From assembly GCF_008271465.1 (NCBI RefSeq), contig NZ_VMDU01000016.1, positions 1-64,000 of the forward strand: a stretch of DNA of 64,000 nt, read 5' to 3'. The DNA comes from Tabrizicola flagellatus. Lineage in GTDB: Bacteria > Pseudomonadota > Alphaproteobacteria > Rhodobacterales > Rhodobacteraceae. The position numbers were made by a program, and so were the translations under genes. The notes below the pieces were generated by a model. That model worked only from the letters and a program-made list of their open reading frames with translations. It was not told the DNA's origin and ran no database searches. Below are positions 1 to 9,993 of this stretch, piece by piece (position 1 is the first letter of the stretch; each line of letters starts with the position of its first letter).

Positions 1-1
1 T

Positions 2-394
2 CCTCGCAGACCCACCTTGGCACATCGATGCCGTCGGGGGGCGGTCACATCATCAGAGCCGATGCAGCCCTATGTCTGGACGATCAACGGTGCCGTCTGG
101 GGCCAGCACCAGCCGGTCACGGCGCGCAGAGGCGAGCGGGTTGTGCTCTCGTTCCACAACATGTCGATGATGGGGCACCCGATTCATCTGCACGGCCACG
201 TGTTCCAGGTGGTCGGCATCAATGGACAGCGCGTTGCCGGCGCCCTGCGCGATACGGTCTACGTGCCGCCGATGTCGATGGTCGACGTGGCGCTCGACGC
301 GGGCGAGGCCGCGCGCTGGATGCTGCATTGCCATCACATGCCGCATCTGTCGACCGGCATGATGACCGAGTTCGCGGTCACGGCATCGGCCTGA
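2..394 (+). CDS. Multicopper oxidase, C-terminal part (cut by window edge)
   Basis: C-terminal cupredoxin domain of a periplasmic multicopper oxidase, which oxidises a metal or organic substrate and reduces O2 to water. The visible copper-binding motifs are HPIHLHGH (type 2/3 histidines) and HCHHMPHLSTGM, which fits HCHxxxHxxxxM of the type 1 and type 3 sites. The frame is open from the first bases of the window, so the true start lies upstream. Only about 125-130 residues of a protein usually 450-600 long are seen. The substrate cannot be told from this domain. Confidence 0.8.
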   Translation, partial: PRRPTLAHRCRRGAVTSSEPMQPYVWTINGAVWGQHQPVTARRGERVVLSFHNMSMMGHPIHLHGHVFQVVGINGQRVAGALRDTVYVPPMSMVDVALDAGEAARWMLHCHHMPHLSTGMMTEFAVTASA

Positions 395-875
395 CCGCAG
401 GCGGGGCATTCGCCTCGGGCGCCCCGACCTCTCGATCGAGGCGATGGCGCGCCCCACCATTTTCTGGCGAAGCTCGCGGTAATGGGCCTCTCGCAGCGCG
501 GAAAGCAGGAGAACGACATCATGAGCTGAAACGACATGGGTGCCGGAATGGGCTGGCGTCGCAGCTGAATCGCGTGGCCGCCCCGCCATCGCAAGTCGAG
601 TTGGATCCCGGTCGCGTTCGGGTGGCGGAAGGGACGGGCCTGAACGACACCCGTCTTTCGTTCGGATGCACCTCGCTGGAGGTCGGCCGGACAGAAACGC
701 ATGCACGACGCAGGTTTGTGCTACCTTGCTTCGGACGCGGCGCGCGCCTTGAGGGTTGGGCAGGCTGCCAACGGGCAGCGGAACGCTGTCTTCAGGAAAC
801 CCTCACACCCCGTCGGCCCCTCTCTGGCGGCGATCCGTATCTGCATCATGTCTCGCGGATTCATGTCCCTGCGGG
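395..875. other. Intergenic stretch, no supported gene
   Basis: About 480 bases between the multicopper oxidase stop and the 3' end of the truncated Rrf2 gene. Open frames exist on both strands, but none has a recognisable domain, a convincing ribosome binding site or an N-terminus. No terminator, tRNA or repeat was identified here. It may contain decayed coding sequence, since the next two genes are both broken. Confidence 0.5.
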
Positions 876-1241
876 TCATGTCGTACCTGCGGGATAGGCG
901 CAGTCGGCCAAGGTCGTCCTGTCCAGATCGTCGAGGAATACCTGGACCGCATGGGCCAGCCGCGCCTTGAGGCGGCACTGCGGCGTCAGGGTGCAGCTGT
1001 TGCCGGCCGGGGCAAAGCATTCCACCAGAGCCTTGCCCGCCTCCAGTCGTGCCACCACCTCGCCCAGGCGGATCTCCGAGGCGGGTCGCGCAAGCTTCGC
1101 CCCGCCGCCCCCGCCGCGCCTGGCCTCGATGTAGCCGGCCGCCGCCAGGGCTGAGATCACCTTGGCCAGATGGTTGCGCGAAATGCGAAACTCGTCGGCC
1201 AGTTCGGCCGTGGTGAAGGCGCGGTCGGGTTCGTTGGTCAC
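876..1241 (-). pseudogene. Rrf2-family regulator (NsrR-like), 5'-truncated
   Basis: Encodes a winged-helix Rrf2 repressor body: the recognition-helix region ISRNHLAKVISALAAAGYIE, the wing RRGGGGGAKLARP, and a cysteine cluster (CFAPAGNSCTLTPQC) typical of the iron-sulfur ligands of NsrR-like proteins. The normal first 20-25 residues (initiator Met, first helix) are absent. Reading upstream past about base 1241, the frame runs antisense to hsdR and no longer resembles the family. A frame continues to a possible start at 1283, but those residues look like read-through. NsrR-type proteins sense nitric oxide; the target here is unknown. The truncation point coincides with that of hsdR. Confidence 0.75.
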
Positions 1242-3348
1242 GGACCGCGACGATCTCGACAAGCAGATCAAGGACACCTTCAAGTCCTGTGACCTCGAAC
1301 CGGTTCGGGCGACGAGTGGGTCTCATCTTCTGGAGCTCGTCCACAACAAGGCTCCGCTGGTCACCACGATCATCAACAAGTTCGACACGGCGCTGAGGAA
1401 CAGCAAGCTGGCGGACGACGACCCGAACATCTTCGTGCTGGTCGACGAGAGCCACAGGACGCAGACGGGGCGCTACGGCGGCCACAGCCAGTTCGCCGCC
1501 AAGATGCGACGCCTCCTGCCCAAGGCCTGCTACCTCGGCTTCACCGGCACGCCCCTGCTGAAGAAGGAGAAGAACACGCTTTCGACCTTCGGGCGGCTGA
1601 TCCACCGCTACGCCATCGACGAGGCGGTCGCCGACGGCGCCGTCGTGCCGCTGCTCTACGAGGGACGACTTGTGGAGCAGCAGGTCTCTGGCACCGTGAT
1701 CGACCGCTGGTTCGAGAAGATCAGCGAGGGGCTCACCGAGGACCAGAAGCGTGATCTGAAGCGGAAGTTCTCCCGGATGGACGCGTTGGCCAAGACCGAC
1801 CAGGCCATCCGAGCCAAGGCGTTCGACATCTCCGAGCACTATCGCCAGCACTGGCAGGGGACCGGCTTCAAGGCGCAGCTCGTTGCCCCCTCGAAGGCCG
1901 CGGCCGTCCGCTTCAAGGAGGTTCTCGACGAGATCGGCCATGTCTCGAGTGCGATCGTCATCTCCCCGCCGGATGAGAACGAGGGCAACGAGGAGGTCGA
2001 CCAGGAATCCAAGGACCTCGTCCGCCGCTTCTGGTCGCAGATGATGGCGCGGTACAAGACCGAGGAAGAGTACAATCGCCAGATCATCGATGCCTTCAAG
2101 GGTTCCGGCGATCCGGAGATCCTGATCGTCGTCTCCAAGCTGCTCACCGGCTTCGACGCGCCCCGGAACACGGTCCTTTATGTCTGCAAGTCCCTGAAGG
2201 AACACAATCTCCTGCAGGCGATTGCACGGGTGAACCGGCTCTACGAGGACGGCGGAACGGAGAAACAGTTCGGCTTCATCGTCGACTATGAGGGGCTGCT
2301 GGGCGAGCTGGACAGTGCGCTGACGACGTACAGCGCCTTCGAAGGCTACGAGGCGGCTGACCTCGCCGGAACGGTGCATGACGTCCGCGAGGAGATCCGC
2401 AAGCTGCCCCAGCTGCACGATCAGCTCTGGGATCTCTTCAAACCGGTTCGAAACAAGAAGGACATGGAGCAGTTCGAGCAGCACCTCGCTGACGAGGCGC
2501 TGCGCCATGAGTTCTACGGGCGCCTCAAGGCATTCAGCCGCTGCCTGCACATCTCGCTCTCGTCCGACAAGCTGTTCGATGTCTTCGACGAGGCCAAGAT
2601 CGATGCCCTGAAACGCGACTGGAAGCAGTTCTCCGAACTCAAGCGCTCGGTCCAGCTCCGCTACCAGGAGACGGTCGATGTCCGCGAGTTCGAGCCGAAG
2701 ATCCAGAAGCTGCTCGACGACCATGTCGTGGCGATGCCTGCCGAGACCATCATCGAGGTGGTGAACATCAACGATCCTGATGCGCTGAAGGCGGTCGTCG
2801 AGGAGACGGGCGTCTCCGAAGCCTCGAGGGCGGACCGCATCGCCAGCGCCACCCGGCGGGCAATCACCGAGAAAATGGATGAGGACCCGACGTTCTACAA
2901 ACAGTTCTCCGAGCTGCTCGAAGAGACCATTCGCGCCTATCGCGAGAAGCGGCTCTCCGAGCGCGAGTACCTGAACAGCGTCGTGGACCTCGCGAGCAAG
3001 GTGGCACGCAAGGATCGGGGCCGGGATGTTCCTGAAAGCATCCGGGGCGATGAGGATGCACAGGCGTTCTTCGGTGTCCTGGAAGGTCAGCTCAAGATCA
3101 AGGACGATGAGCCGGTGGCCGGCGACGAAGCAGCATCCATCGCCCTGGAGATCATCGACATCATCAAGTCCCACCTGATCGTCGACATCTGGTCGAACGA
3201 AGTGGCCCAGAACAAACTGCGCAATGCCATCGATGACTACTTCTTCGATGTTCTGCGTGACGAGAGGGGCGTCGACCTGCACGTGGAGGTGCTCGACGAC
3301 CTCGAACTCAAGATCATGGACCTCGCCCGGGCCCGGTTCGCAGCATGA
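1236..3348 (+). pseudogene. hsdR: Type I restriction enzyme R subunit (HsdR), 5'-truncated
   Basis: About 700 residues of the motor part of a type I restriction endonuclease R subunit. Recognisable homology starts at VTDRDDLD (helicase motif Ia). It keeps VDESHR (DEAD-box/Walker B), GFTGTPL (motif III), QAIARVNR (motif VI) and a long helical C-terminus. Missing are the N-terminal PD-(D/E)xK nuclease domain and the Walker A loop, roughly 300 or more residues, so it should neither cut nor hydrolyse ATP. The frame upstream to a TTG at 1162 is read-through over antisense Rrf2 sequence. No hsdM or hsdS lies in the window. The stop overlaps the start of the next gene (ATGA). Confidence 0.85.
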
Positions 3349-4061
3349 CGCGGGAATTGCATTGCCTGCAGTACGGTGAGCAGGAGATCCGATACGAAAT
3401 CGTCCGCCGCCCGAGGAAGACACTGGAGATCGCCGTCGAGCCGGATGCGTCGGTGGTGATCGCGGCCCCGGAGGACGCGACGCTCGACGCCATAGAAGCC
3501 AAGCTGCGGAAGCGCGCGGCATGGGTGACGCGGCAGCAGCGGTACTTCGCCCAATTCCTTCCAAGAACACCGGAGCGCAGGTTTATCGCCGGTGAGACCC
3601 ATCTCTACCTCGGGCGCCAGTACCGGCTGAAGGTCGTCCCGCATGTACAGGAATGCGTGAAGCTGATCCGCGGCTTCATCGTTGTGCAGACACACCGGTC
3701 GACCAGGCCGGAGGTGACACGCGAACTGGTCGAGGCATGGTACCGGGACCGGGCACACATCAAGTTTCCGGAGCGGATCGAGCTCTGTCTCGGCCACTTC
3801 CCGGATCCGGAGGCATTCAGGCCGAAGGGTCTCATCGTACGTCAGACCCGGCAGCGATGGGGGTCCATGTCACCGGCCGGACGTCTGCTACTGAACCGCC
3901 GCCTCGTGCAGGCGCCGGTCGATGCCATCGACTACGTGATCACCCACGAACTCTGCCACGTGGCCGAACCCCATCACGGGGCAGCCTTCTTCGATCTCCT
4001 CGACAAGGTGATGCCCGACTGGGAGCGCCGGAAGCAGAGACTGGAACGGGCCATGGCCTGA
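3345..4061 (+). CDS. YgjP-like metallopeptidase (DUF45)
   Basis: 238-residue zinc metallopeptidase of the YgjP/DUF45 (M48-like) family. The active-site motif HELCH is at about 201-205 with a third histidine ligand in the following EPHHG, preceded by the family hallmark RWGSMS near 171. The start codon overlaps the hsdR stop (ATGA), so the two are translationally coupled. YgjP-type genes are often found beside type I restriction genes, where a processing or regulatory role has been suspected but is not settled. The gene looks intact although its partner is truncated. Like hsdR it seems less GC-rich than the downstream core genes by eye, consistent with acquired DNA. Confidence 0.85.
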   Translation: MTRELHCLQYGEQEIRYEIVRRPRKTLEIAVEPDASVVIAAPEDATLDAIEAKLRKRAAWVTRQQRYFAQFLPRTPERRFIAGETHLYLGRQYRLKVVPHVQECVKLIRGFIVVQTHRSTRPEVTRELVEAWYRDRAHIKFPERIELCLGHFPDPEAFRPKGLIVRQTRQRWGSMSPAGRLLLNRRLVQAPVDAIDYVITHELCHVAEPHHGAAFFDLLDKVMPDWERRKQRLERAMA

Positions 4062-4326
4062 GAACTTCCGAACCCGGTCGCGGCAGCCCAAACGCGACTC
4101 CAATCCAAGGAATTTCAATGGCTTATATTTCGTCAATATCTACAGGGGCTTATGAGAAATTCACCAAAATGGCGCAGTCATGAGGTCCAGAGAATATCGG
4201 CCCTGAGAGACCGCTTTCGGGCCACCTGTCAGCAGGGGCAGTGCTCAGCCCCTCCCGCATAACCCTCGAAAACAACGGAAAAATCAGGCCGGAACCTGAT
4301 GGGGAGAACGCTTTCGCGAGGGCAAG

Positions 4327-4416
4327 TGGCGGACAGTGAGGGATTCGAACCCTCGAGACGGTTCCCCGCCTACACACTTTCCAGGCGTGCGCCTTCGACC
4401 ACTCGGCCAACTGTCC
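4327..4416 (-). tRNA. tRNA-Ser(GGA)
   Basis: On the minus strand the 7-bp acceptor stem (GGACAGT pairing with ACTGTCC), the T-arm GGTTCGAATCC, a long class II variable arm and an anticodon loop CTGGAAA give tRNA-Ser with anticodon GGA. The 3' CCA is encoded (4327-4329). It lies about 265 bases past the hsdR/YgjP segment. tRNA-Ser genes are common integration sites for genomic islands, but no duplicated tRNA end was found here. Confidence 0.95.
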
Positions 4417-4533
4417 GTCCGGCGCTGATACTCCGGGTTTGGGCGGCTCTTCAAGGGGCTATCTGGCGGCAAACCGGTTTTCCGGCGGCGAGGCCGCCGC
4501 GTGCTGGCGTCCGCCATGCCGCGGATGGCTGGC

Positions 4534-5247
4534 TCAGGCAAGATGAACCGACACGCGGCGGTTCTGGCGGCCCTTGTTCTCGATCTTGCCGATTTCGACC
4601 CGGCCGATTTCGCCGGTCCGGCGGACGTGGGTGCCGCCGCAGGGTTGCAGGTCGATCTGGGCCTCACCGTCAGAAATGCACACGAGGCGCACCCGGCCCT
4701 GGCCCATGGGCGGGCGGACCGACATGGTCTTGACCAGGCCGGGGTTGGCCAGCAGCTCTTCGTCGGTGATCCAGCGGTCGCTGACCGTCAGATCGCGCGC
4801 GATCAGGCCGTTCAGCTCTTCTTCCAGCGCGGCCACATCGCCGGGTGGGTCAGGCATGTCGAAGTCGAGCCGACCCTTGTCGGCCGCGATCTGGCCGCCG
4901 GTGACCGGTAGCGGGATCACCACCGACAACAGATGCAGCGCCGTGTGCACCCGCATGTGCCTGTGCCGGCGACCCCAGTCGATCTGCTGGCGGGCCGGAG
5001 CACCGATCGGGGGCATCGGCGCAGGCTCGGCCGGGATCAGCGCGATGCCGCCCTCGACCTTCAGCGCGGTCGCAATCGGCATCCGGGTACCGCCCCAGTC
5101 CAGCACGCCGCTGTCGCCGGGCTGGCCGCCGCCGGTGGCGTAGAAGACCGAGCGGTCGACGATCAGCCCCCCTTCGGGCGTGTGGCCCGTGATCCGGCAG
5201 TCGGCCGTGGTCAGGTAGGCATCCTCGCGGAACAGCAGGTCAGTCAT
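4534..5247 (-). CDS. alaX: Alanyl-tRNA editing protein AlaX
   Basis: 237-residue free-standing editing protein that hydrolyses Ser- or Gly-mischarged tRNA-Ala in the cytoplasm. It has the zinc-site motif HTALH (about 101-105) and CGGTH (about 203-207), the paired metal ligands of the AlaRS second additional domain. The N-terminal part includes a [12 protein letters not shown] segment, typical of the AlaX group that also carries a region related to the AlaRS C-terminal barrel. It is the last gene of an overlapping run with mscS and cysK; its start overlaps the mscS stop. Confidence 0.9.
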   Translation of the reverse strand: MTDLLFREDAYLTTADCRITGHTPEGGLIVDRSVFYATGGGQPGDSGVLDWGGTRMPIATALKVEGGIALIPAEPAPMPPIGAPARQQIDWGRRHRHMRVHTALHLLSVVIPLPVTGGQIAADKGRLDFDMPDPPGDVAALEEELNGLIARDLTVSDRWITDEELLANPGLVKTMSVRPPMGQGRVRLVCISDGEAQIDLQPCGGTHVRRTGEIGRVEIGKIENKGRQNRRVSVHLA

Positions 5248-7685
5248 CGGTCTGCGCCTTTCACGTCGGACGGAGCAGCGGTGCCGGCGGGTTTCCGGTG
5301 TGCTGCGGACACCTTGTCGCGGCCCACCAGGTCGGCAAGCGCCAGCACCGTCTCGGCGGTGCGGATCGGGTCGGGTTCCGCGGGCGGGGCCGGGGGGGGC
5401 ACGATGTGGATGCCCTCGGCGCGAAGCCGTTCGAGGATGCGGTGGTTCATGTCGCTGCGCACCTGCAACCCGAAGTTCACATCGCGCAGGATCACCCGGA
5501 CCTCGAAGTTCAGCTGCGTCGGCGTGTAGCCCATCAGGACAACGAGCGGCGGCGGGTTGAGGATCGCGAGCGGCTGTTCCTCGGCCACCTCGCGCAGGAT
5601 CTTCTCGACCGCCCTCGTGTCCGACCCTATGGCCACCGACACGGGCACGATGATCCGGCCCGACAGGTTGAAGCGGGTCCAGTTCGTCACCCTTCCGGTG
5701 ATCAGGTCGGCGTTCGGCACGATCACGTCGTTGCGGTCGAAGGTCTCGATCCGGGTGGAGCGGACCGAGATCGCCCGCACCTTTCCCTGCACGTTGCCGA
5801 CCTCGATCCAGTCGCCCTCGCTGACCGGACGTTCGACCAGCAGGATGATGCCCGAGATGAAGTTCGACACGATGTTCTGCAGGCCGAAACCGATACCGAC
5901 GGAAAGGGCACCGGCGACGATGGCCAGGCCGGACAGATCGAGGCCCGCCGCGTTGATCGCGATCAGCGCCGCGAGAAACACCCCGACGTAGCCCACGCCC
6001 GCGACCAGGGCGTTCTGCCCGCCCGGCTCCATCCGCGTCTTGGGCAGGATCGAGGTGCGCAGCGCGCCCTGGAACAGGCGCGTCAGCATGTAGCCGATCA
6101 GGAATATGGCGGCAAAGATCAGGAAGTTCGACGGCGAGATCCGCGTGCCGCCCACCTGGAAGCCCTCGGTGAACCGCGCCCAGAGCTCGGTCAGGTCCGA
6201 GGCGCGCGCGCCCCAGATCAGCGCCAGCAGCGGCAGCGAGGCGATCGAGAGCGCGAACCCCGCCAGCACCGGCACGAGGCCATCGCGTGCCGACTGGTCC
6301 GACCGGGTGATCAGCGCCCAGCCGTCGCCGATCAGGCGTTGCAGGATGAACAGGATGGCGATCAGCGCAAAGGACAGCATCGCCGGATAGATCATCGCTT
6401 CGGCGGCCTGCACATAGCCGAAGCCCGCCAGTACCGGGCCGGCGATGCCGACCGCCGTCAACCCCCGCGCGAGAAGCAGGATCAGCCGCAGCCCGTAGCT
6501 GGCGGCCTTCGCATCGGCCTCGGCAACGCCGCGCAGGGTGCGGCCCAGGCGGATCAGGACCAGTCCCCCGGTCAGCAGGATCGGGAAGGACATCACGGCC
6601 GTCGTGGCGTCCGAATAGGCCTGCGCGTCCATCGCGGCGGCGCGCAACAGGTTGGCGGCCATCACCAGACCCATCAGCACCGACAGGAAGCGCCCCTCGG
6701 CCCGCCGTTCGGGCGGCAGCGGCAGGACCGGATCATCGTCCTGAACCCTTGGAAACACCCGCGCGCCGATCCAGGCGAAGCCGAAGACGATGACCCCGGC
6801 GAAGGGCAGGGTGACGGCGATCATCGTGCCGACCTCGCCCAGCAGGCCGCTGGCCAGAAGCGCCCAGGACAGCGCCACAACGCCCAGGCTTGGCAGGACG
6901 ATCCCGCCCAGCGAGGCGATCAGCGACCAGAAATGCCGCCCCCTCACCGAGGCGCCGACCTGCAAGCGCTCGGAAAACCGTTCGATCCAGCGGCGCACAT
7001 AGATCACCAGCGCCAGCGCCACGACGATCAGCACCAGGATCAGGGGCAGGTTGTCGAACAGTTCTTCCCGCGCCGCTGGCCGGCTCCAGGCCTCCGAAGT
7101 CTCGTCCCACAGCCGCTGCACCGTGTCGGCCAGGCCGATCGCGGCCTCCGGCCAGTTGCCGGGGTTCAGCGGCGAGGGCCAGAGCTGCAGCAGCCGGTCC
7201 GCCTGGCGTTCGCGCAGGGTGCGGTCGATCTCGTCGATCAGGCCGTCGGCGCGGCGATAGGCTTCCTCGGCGGCGATGCCGGGGGCCTGGGCCTTGACGA
7301 GCTGGCTCGCCAGCTCCTGCCGGCGGGCCGAGATCTCTTCCGCCTCCGCGGCGCCATCGGTCGGGGCGGGCCCCAGCGCGTCGATCTGCTGGCGCAGGGT
7401 GGCGATGCGGGCCGAGTTGGCGCTTTGTGCGCCCAGCAGCGCCGCGCGCCACTTGGCCAGCTGGCCGCGGATTTCCTCCAGCCGCTCGGACGAGGTGTTG
7501 CGGTCCTCGATCTCGGTTTCCGCCCGCTCGGCCATCCGCTCCCACAGCGCATAGTCAAGCTCGGTACCGTCCGTTGCCGGGGCCTCGACCTCTGTCGCCG
7601 TCCCCGTCTGGTCTTGCGCCGGCACGGGCGCTGCTGCCAGCCCGATCCCCAGAGCGAGGCCAAGGCAGAGGAGAAGCCGCCTCAT
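5244..7685 (-). CDS. MscS-family mechanosensitive channel with DUF3772 N-terminus
   Basis: 813-residue inner-membrane mechanosensitive channel. It has a signal peptide (first ~24 residues, ending APVPAQ), a helical periplasmic DUF3772-like region to about residue 190, then roughly ten hydrophobic segments and the MscS pore/beta domain. The pore and beta region is recognisable by LSVGIGFGLQNIVSNFISG and by ERPVSEGDWIEVGNVQGKV. Large MscS proteins of this kind (MscK/YbiO-like) release solutes on hypo-osmotic shock. The start overlaps the cysK stop and the stop overlaps the alaX start, so the three genes form one transcription unit. Confidence 0.9.
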   Translation of the reverse strand: MRRLLLCLGLALGIGLAAAPVPAQDQTGTATEVEAPATDGTELDYALWERMAERAETEIEDRNTSSERLEEIRGQLAKWRAALLGAQSANSARIATLRQQIDALGPAPTDGAAEAEEISARRQELASQLVKAQAPGIAAEEAYRRADGLIDEIDRTLRERQADRLLQLWPSPLNPGNWPEAAIGLADTVQRLWDETSEAWSRPAAREELFDNLPLILVLIVVALALVIYVRRWIERFSERLQVGASVRGRHFWSLIASLGGIVLPSLGVVALSWALLASGLLGEVGTMIAVTLPFAGVIVFGFAWIGARVFPRVQDDDPVLPLPPERRAEGRFLSVLMGLVMAANLLRAAAMDAQAYSDATTAVMSFPILLTGGLVLIRLGRTLRGVAEADAKAASYGLRLILLLARGLTAVGIAGPVLAGFGYVQAAEAMIYPAMLSFALIAILFILQRLIGDGWALITRSDQSARDGLVPVLAGFALSIASLPLLALIWGARASDLTELWARFTEGFQVGGTRISPSNFLIFAAIFLIGYMLTRLFQGALRTSILPKTRMEPGGQNALVAGVGYVGVFLAALIAINAAGLDLSGLAIVAGALSVGIGFGLQNIVSNFISGIILLVERPVSEGDWIEVGNVQGKVRAISVRSTRIETFDRNDVIVPNADLITGRVTNWTRFNLSGRIIVPVSVAIGSDTRAVEKILREVAEEQPLAILNPPPLVVLMGYTPTQLNFEVRVILRDVNFGLQVRSDMNHRILERLRAEGIHIVPPPAPPAEPDPIRTAETVLALADLVGRDKVSAAHRKPAGTAAPSDVKGADR

Positions 7686-8716
7686 GCGTCTTCGTAGACC
7701 GTGGGGATCGCGCGGGCCGGCCGGTCAAGCCAGCCGGGAACCGGCAGGCCCTTTTCCTTCAGGAAGGTCGGGTTGTAGATCTTGGACTGATACCGGCTGC
7801 CGTAGTCGCACAGGATGGTGACGATGGTCTTGCCCGGCCCCATCTCGCGCGCCATGCGGATCGCGCCGGCGATGTTGATGCCGGTCGAGCCGCCCATGCA
7901 CAGCCCCTCTTCCGTCAGGAGGTCGAAGATGATCGGCAGCGCCTCGGCATCGGGGATGCGGTAGCTGAAATCCGGCCGGAAGCCTTCGAGGTTCGCGGTG
8001 ATCCGGCCCTGGCCGATGCCCTCGGTGATGGACGTGCCGGGGGCCTCGAGCTTGCCGGTGGTGTAATAGCTGTGCAGCGCCGCGCCTTCGGGGTCGGCAA
8101 GGCCGATCTTCACGCCCTTCGGTTGCAGCGCCATGCCGACGCCCGCCAGCGTGCCGCCCGAGCCCACGGCGCAGATGAAGCCGTCCACCCTGCCGCCGGT
8201 CTGCTCCCAGATCTCGGGGCCCGTGGTCTCGATATGGGCCTGGCGGTTGGCCACGTTGTCGAACTGGTTGGCCCAGATCGCGCCATTGGGTTCGGTCTTG
8301 GCCAGCGCCTCGGCCAGACGGCCGGAATAGCGGACATAGTTGTTCGGGTTGCGGTAGGGCGCAGCCGGCACCTGCACCAGTTCCGCTCCAGCCAGACGCA
8401 GCATGTCCTTCTTCTCCTGGCTCTGGGTCTCCGGGATCACGATCACCGTGCGGAACCCCATCGAGGCCCCGACCAGCGCCAGACCGATCCCGGTATTTCC
8501 CGCCGTCCCCTCGACGATGGTGCCGCCAGGCCTGAGCAGACCCTTCGCCACCGCGTCCCGGATGATGTAGAGCGCCGCCCGGTCCTTTACCGACTGGCCG
8601 GGATTCATGAACTCGGCCTTGCCGAGGATGGTGCAGCCCGTCAACTCCGAAGCCTTCTTCAACTTTAGAAGCGGCGTGTTCCCGATCGTATCGGCAAGAT
8701 CCTGGTGAATGCGCAT
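7682..8716 (-). CDS. cysK: Cysteine synthase A-type PLP enzyme
   Basis: 344-residue beta-family PLP enzyme, expected to make cysteine from O-acetylserine and sulfide. The cofactor lysine lies in NPGQSVKDRAA (about K44), the phosphate loop in EGTAGNTGIGLA, and GSGGT recurs at mid-protein. The start at 8716 is chosen because a strong GGAAGGA lies just upstream and homology begins at once (IGNTPLLKLKK); an in-frame start 18 codons earlier lacks support. It is longer at the C-terminus than E. coli CysK (323). First gene of the cysK-mscS-alaX run. A cystathionine-beta-synthase-like specificity is not excluded. Confidence 0.88.
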   Translation of the reverse strand: MRIHQDLADTIGNTPLLKLKKASELTGCTILGKAEFMNPGQSVKDRAALYIIRDAVAKGLLRPGGTIVEGTAGNTGIGLALVGASMGFRTVIVIPETQSQEKKDMLRLAGAELVQVPAAPYRNPNNYVRYSGRLAEALAKTEPNGAIWANQFDNVANRQAHIETTGPEIWEQTGGRVDGFICAVGSGGTLAGVGMALQPKGVKIGLADPEGAALHSYYTTGKLEAPGTSITEGIGQGRITANLEGFRPDFSYRIPDAEALPIIFDLLTEEGLCMGGSTGINIAGAIRMAREMGPGKTIVTILCDYGSRYQSKIYNPTFLKEKGLPVPGWLDRPARAIPTVYEDA

Positions 8717-8819
8717 TGGGCGGTCCTTCCTTGGTTTCCAAGGTGTATGTGCGGCGGCCGCCAAACTCAAGCTGCGAGGGGGAAGGTCGGGCGATGCCAG
8801 CGCACCCCGATGCTGCAGG

Positions 8820-8909
<90 letters not shown>

Positions 8910-9096
8910 GCGCTTCAGGGGTCGTCTATGTCCGGCGGTCATTAACCGGGAGCGTTCCGATGCGCAAGGGGCATTCGGCAAAATGGACAGGCTGCGAAGT
9001 GCCGCGATCACGGGCAGTTGCGGGATCAGCGCCTTGGCAAGGCCTGGGGAACGCATTACCTCTTCCAGCAAGGCCGACGCCTTATTCGGGGGACCG

Positions 9097-9954
9097 ATGC
9101 CCAAGTTCCTGCCTCGTCTCGCACTTGTAGCCCTTTTCGCGGCGGCCTCGCCCCTGGCGGCGGAAACCGCAATCAAGACGCAGGGCGCCGAGCAGTCGGT
9201 GACCGAACTCGGCAAGGTCATGCGGCTTGAGGAACTGTTCGAGGTTCTGCGCGAGGAGGGGCTCGACCATGGCCGCACTCTGGAGACGGACATGTTCCCA
9301 TCCCGCGGCGGTGCGGAATGGGCCGGAACAGTGTCACGGATCTATGATCTGGATCGTCTGCGACCGGAATTCGAAGCCGCACTTGCAGAAGAGATCGGCA
9401 ACGACCCCGCTGTCCTTGACGGCATCGTCGCCTTCTACGGCTCGGAACTCGGCCAGCGGATCCTCGGTCTCGAGATCGAGGCACGGCGGGCCTTTCTTGA
9501 CACGGCCGCCGAAGAGGCTGCCCGCGTCGCAGCCGACGAGGCAGCCGCATCGCGCGATCCCAAGGTCGCGCTGATCCGCAGGATGATCGAGGTCGCCGAC
9601 CTTCTGGAAGCCAACGTCGCGAGCACGATGTCCGGCAACCTCGCCTTCATGACCGGCATGGCCGAGACCGGCGTCTACGGTCGAACCATGCCCGAGGACG
9701 AGATCCTGGCCGATATCTGGTCACGCGAGGAACAGATCCGGTCGGACGTCTCGACCTGGCTGGCCGCCTATCTGGGTTTTGCCTATGCCCCGCTGTCGGA
9801 AGACGAGCTTGCCTCCTATGTGGCATTCTGGGAAAGCCCGGCAGGCCAGCGGCTGAACGCGGCGCTGTTCGTGGCCTTCGACCGGGTGTTCCGTCCCGTC
9901 TCGCTCGACCTTGGTCGGGCCGCGGGACGGGCAATGCTGGGCCGCGAAATCTGA
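9097..9954 (+). CDS. Exported DUF2059-containing protein
   Basis: 285-residue secreted protein with a signal peptide in the first ~21 residues (hydrophobic core then SPLAAETA). It contains two copies of a DUF2059-like helical unit, seen as DGIVAFYGSELGQRI and YVAFWESPAGQRLNAAL (YxSPxGxR-type signature). DUF2059 has no established biochemical function. The start is placed at the ATG that begins the signal peptide; the open frame extends upstream, across the tRNA-Ser gene, and is not coding there. It stands alone between the tRNA and the rplU promoter. Confidence 0.75.
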   Translation: MPKFLPRLALVALFAAASPLAAETAIKTQGAEQSVTELGKVMRLEELFEVLREEGLDHGRTLETDMFPSRGGAEWAGTVSRIYDLDRLRPEFEAALAEEIGNDPAVLDGIVAFYGSELGQRILGLEIEARRAFLDTAAEEAARVAADEAAASRDPKVALIRRMIEVADLLEANVASTMSGNLAFMTGMAETGVYGRTMPEDEILADIWSREEQIRSDVSTWLAAYLGFAYAPLSEDELASYVAFWESPAGQRLNAALFVAFDRVFRPVSLDLGRAAGRAMLGREI

Positions 9955-9964
9955 AGCGGAGCGC

Positions 9965-9993
9965 TTGACAGCAGACCCGCTTCACCGCATAAG
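9965..9993 (+). promoter_or_regulatory. Probable sigma-70 promoter for rplU-rpmA
   Basis: TTGACA at 9965-9970, a 17-base spacer, then CATAAG at 9988-9993 (four of six matches to the -10 consensus). It implies a leader of about 135 bases before rplU. That leader contains a perfect 6-bp hairpin (10045-10060, CGCCCC-atcc-GGGGCG) and another GC-rich stem near 10071-10091, so it may be a structured ribosomal-protein leader. Confidence 0.55.

Noticed and set aside
721-3570. Very long open frame (over 900 codons) on the minus strand across hsdR
   Set aside because: It is antisense to the conserved hsdR and YgjP genes; its translation is low-complexity with no domain. High GC makes such antisense frames common.
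4062-4326. Attachment-site repeat between the hsdR/YgjP segment and tRNA-Ser(GGA)
   Set aside because: No second copy of the tRNA 3' end and no integrase gene were found in the window.
5298-7697. 799-codon plus-strand frame opposite mscS
   Set aside because: The product is Gln/Arg/Asp-rich nonsense, exactly antisense to the well-supported channel gene.
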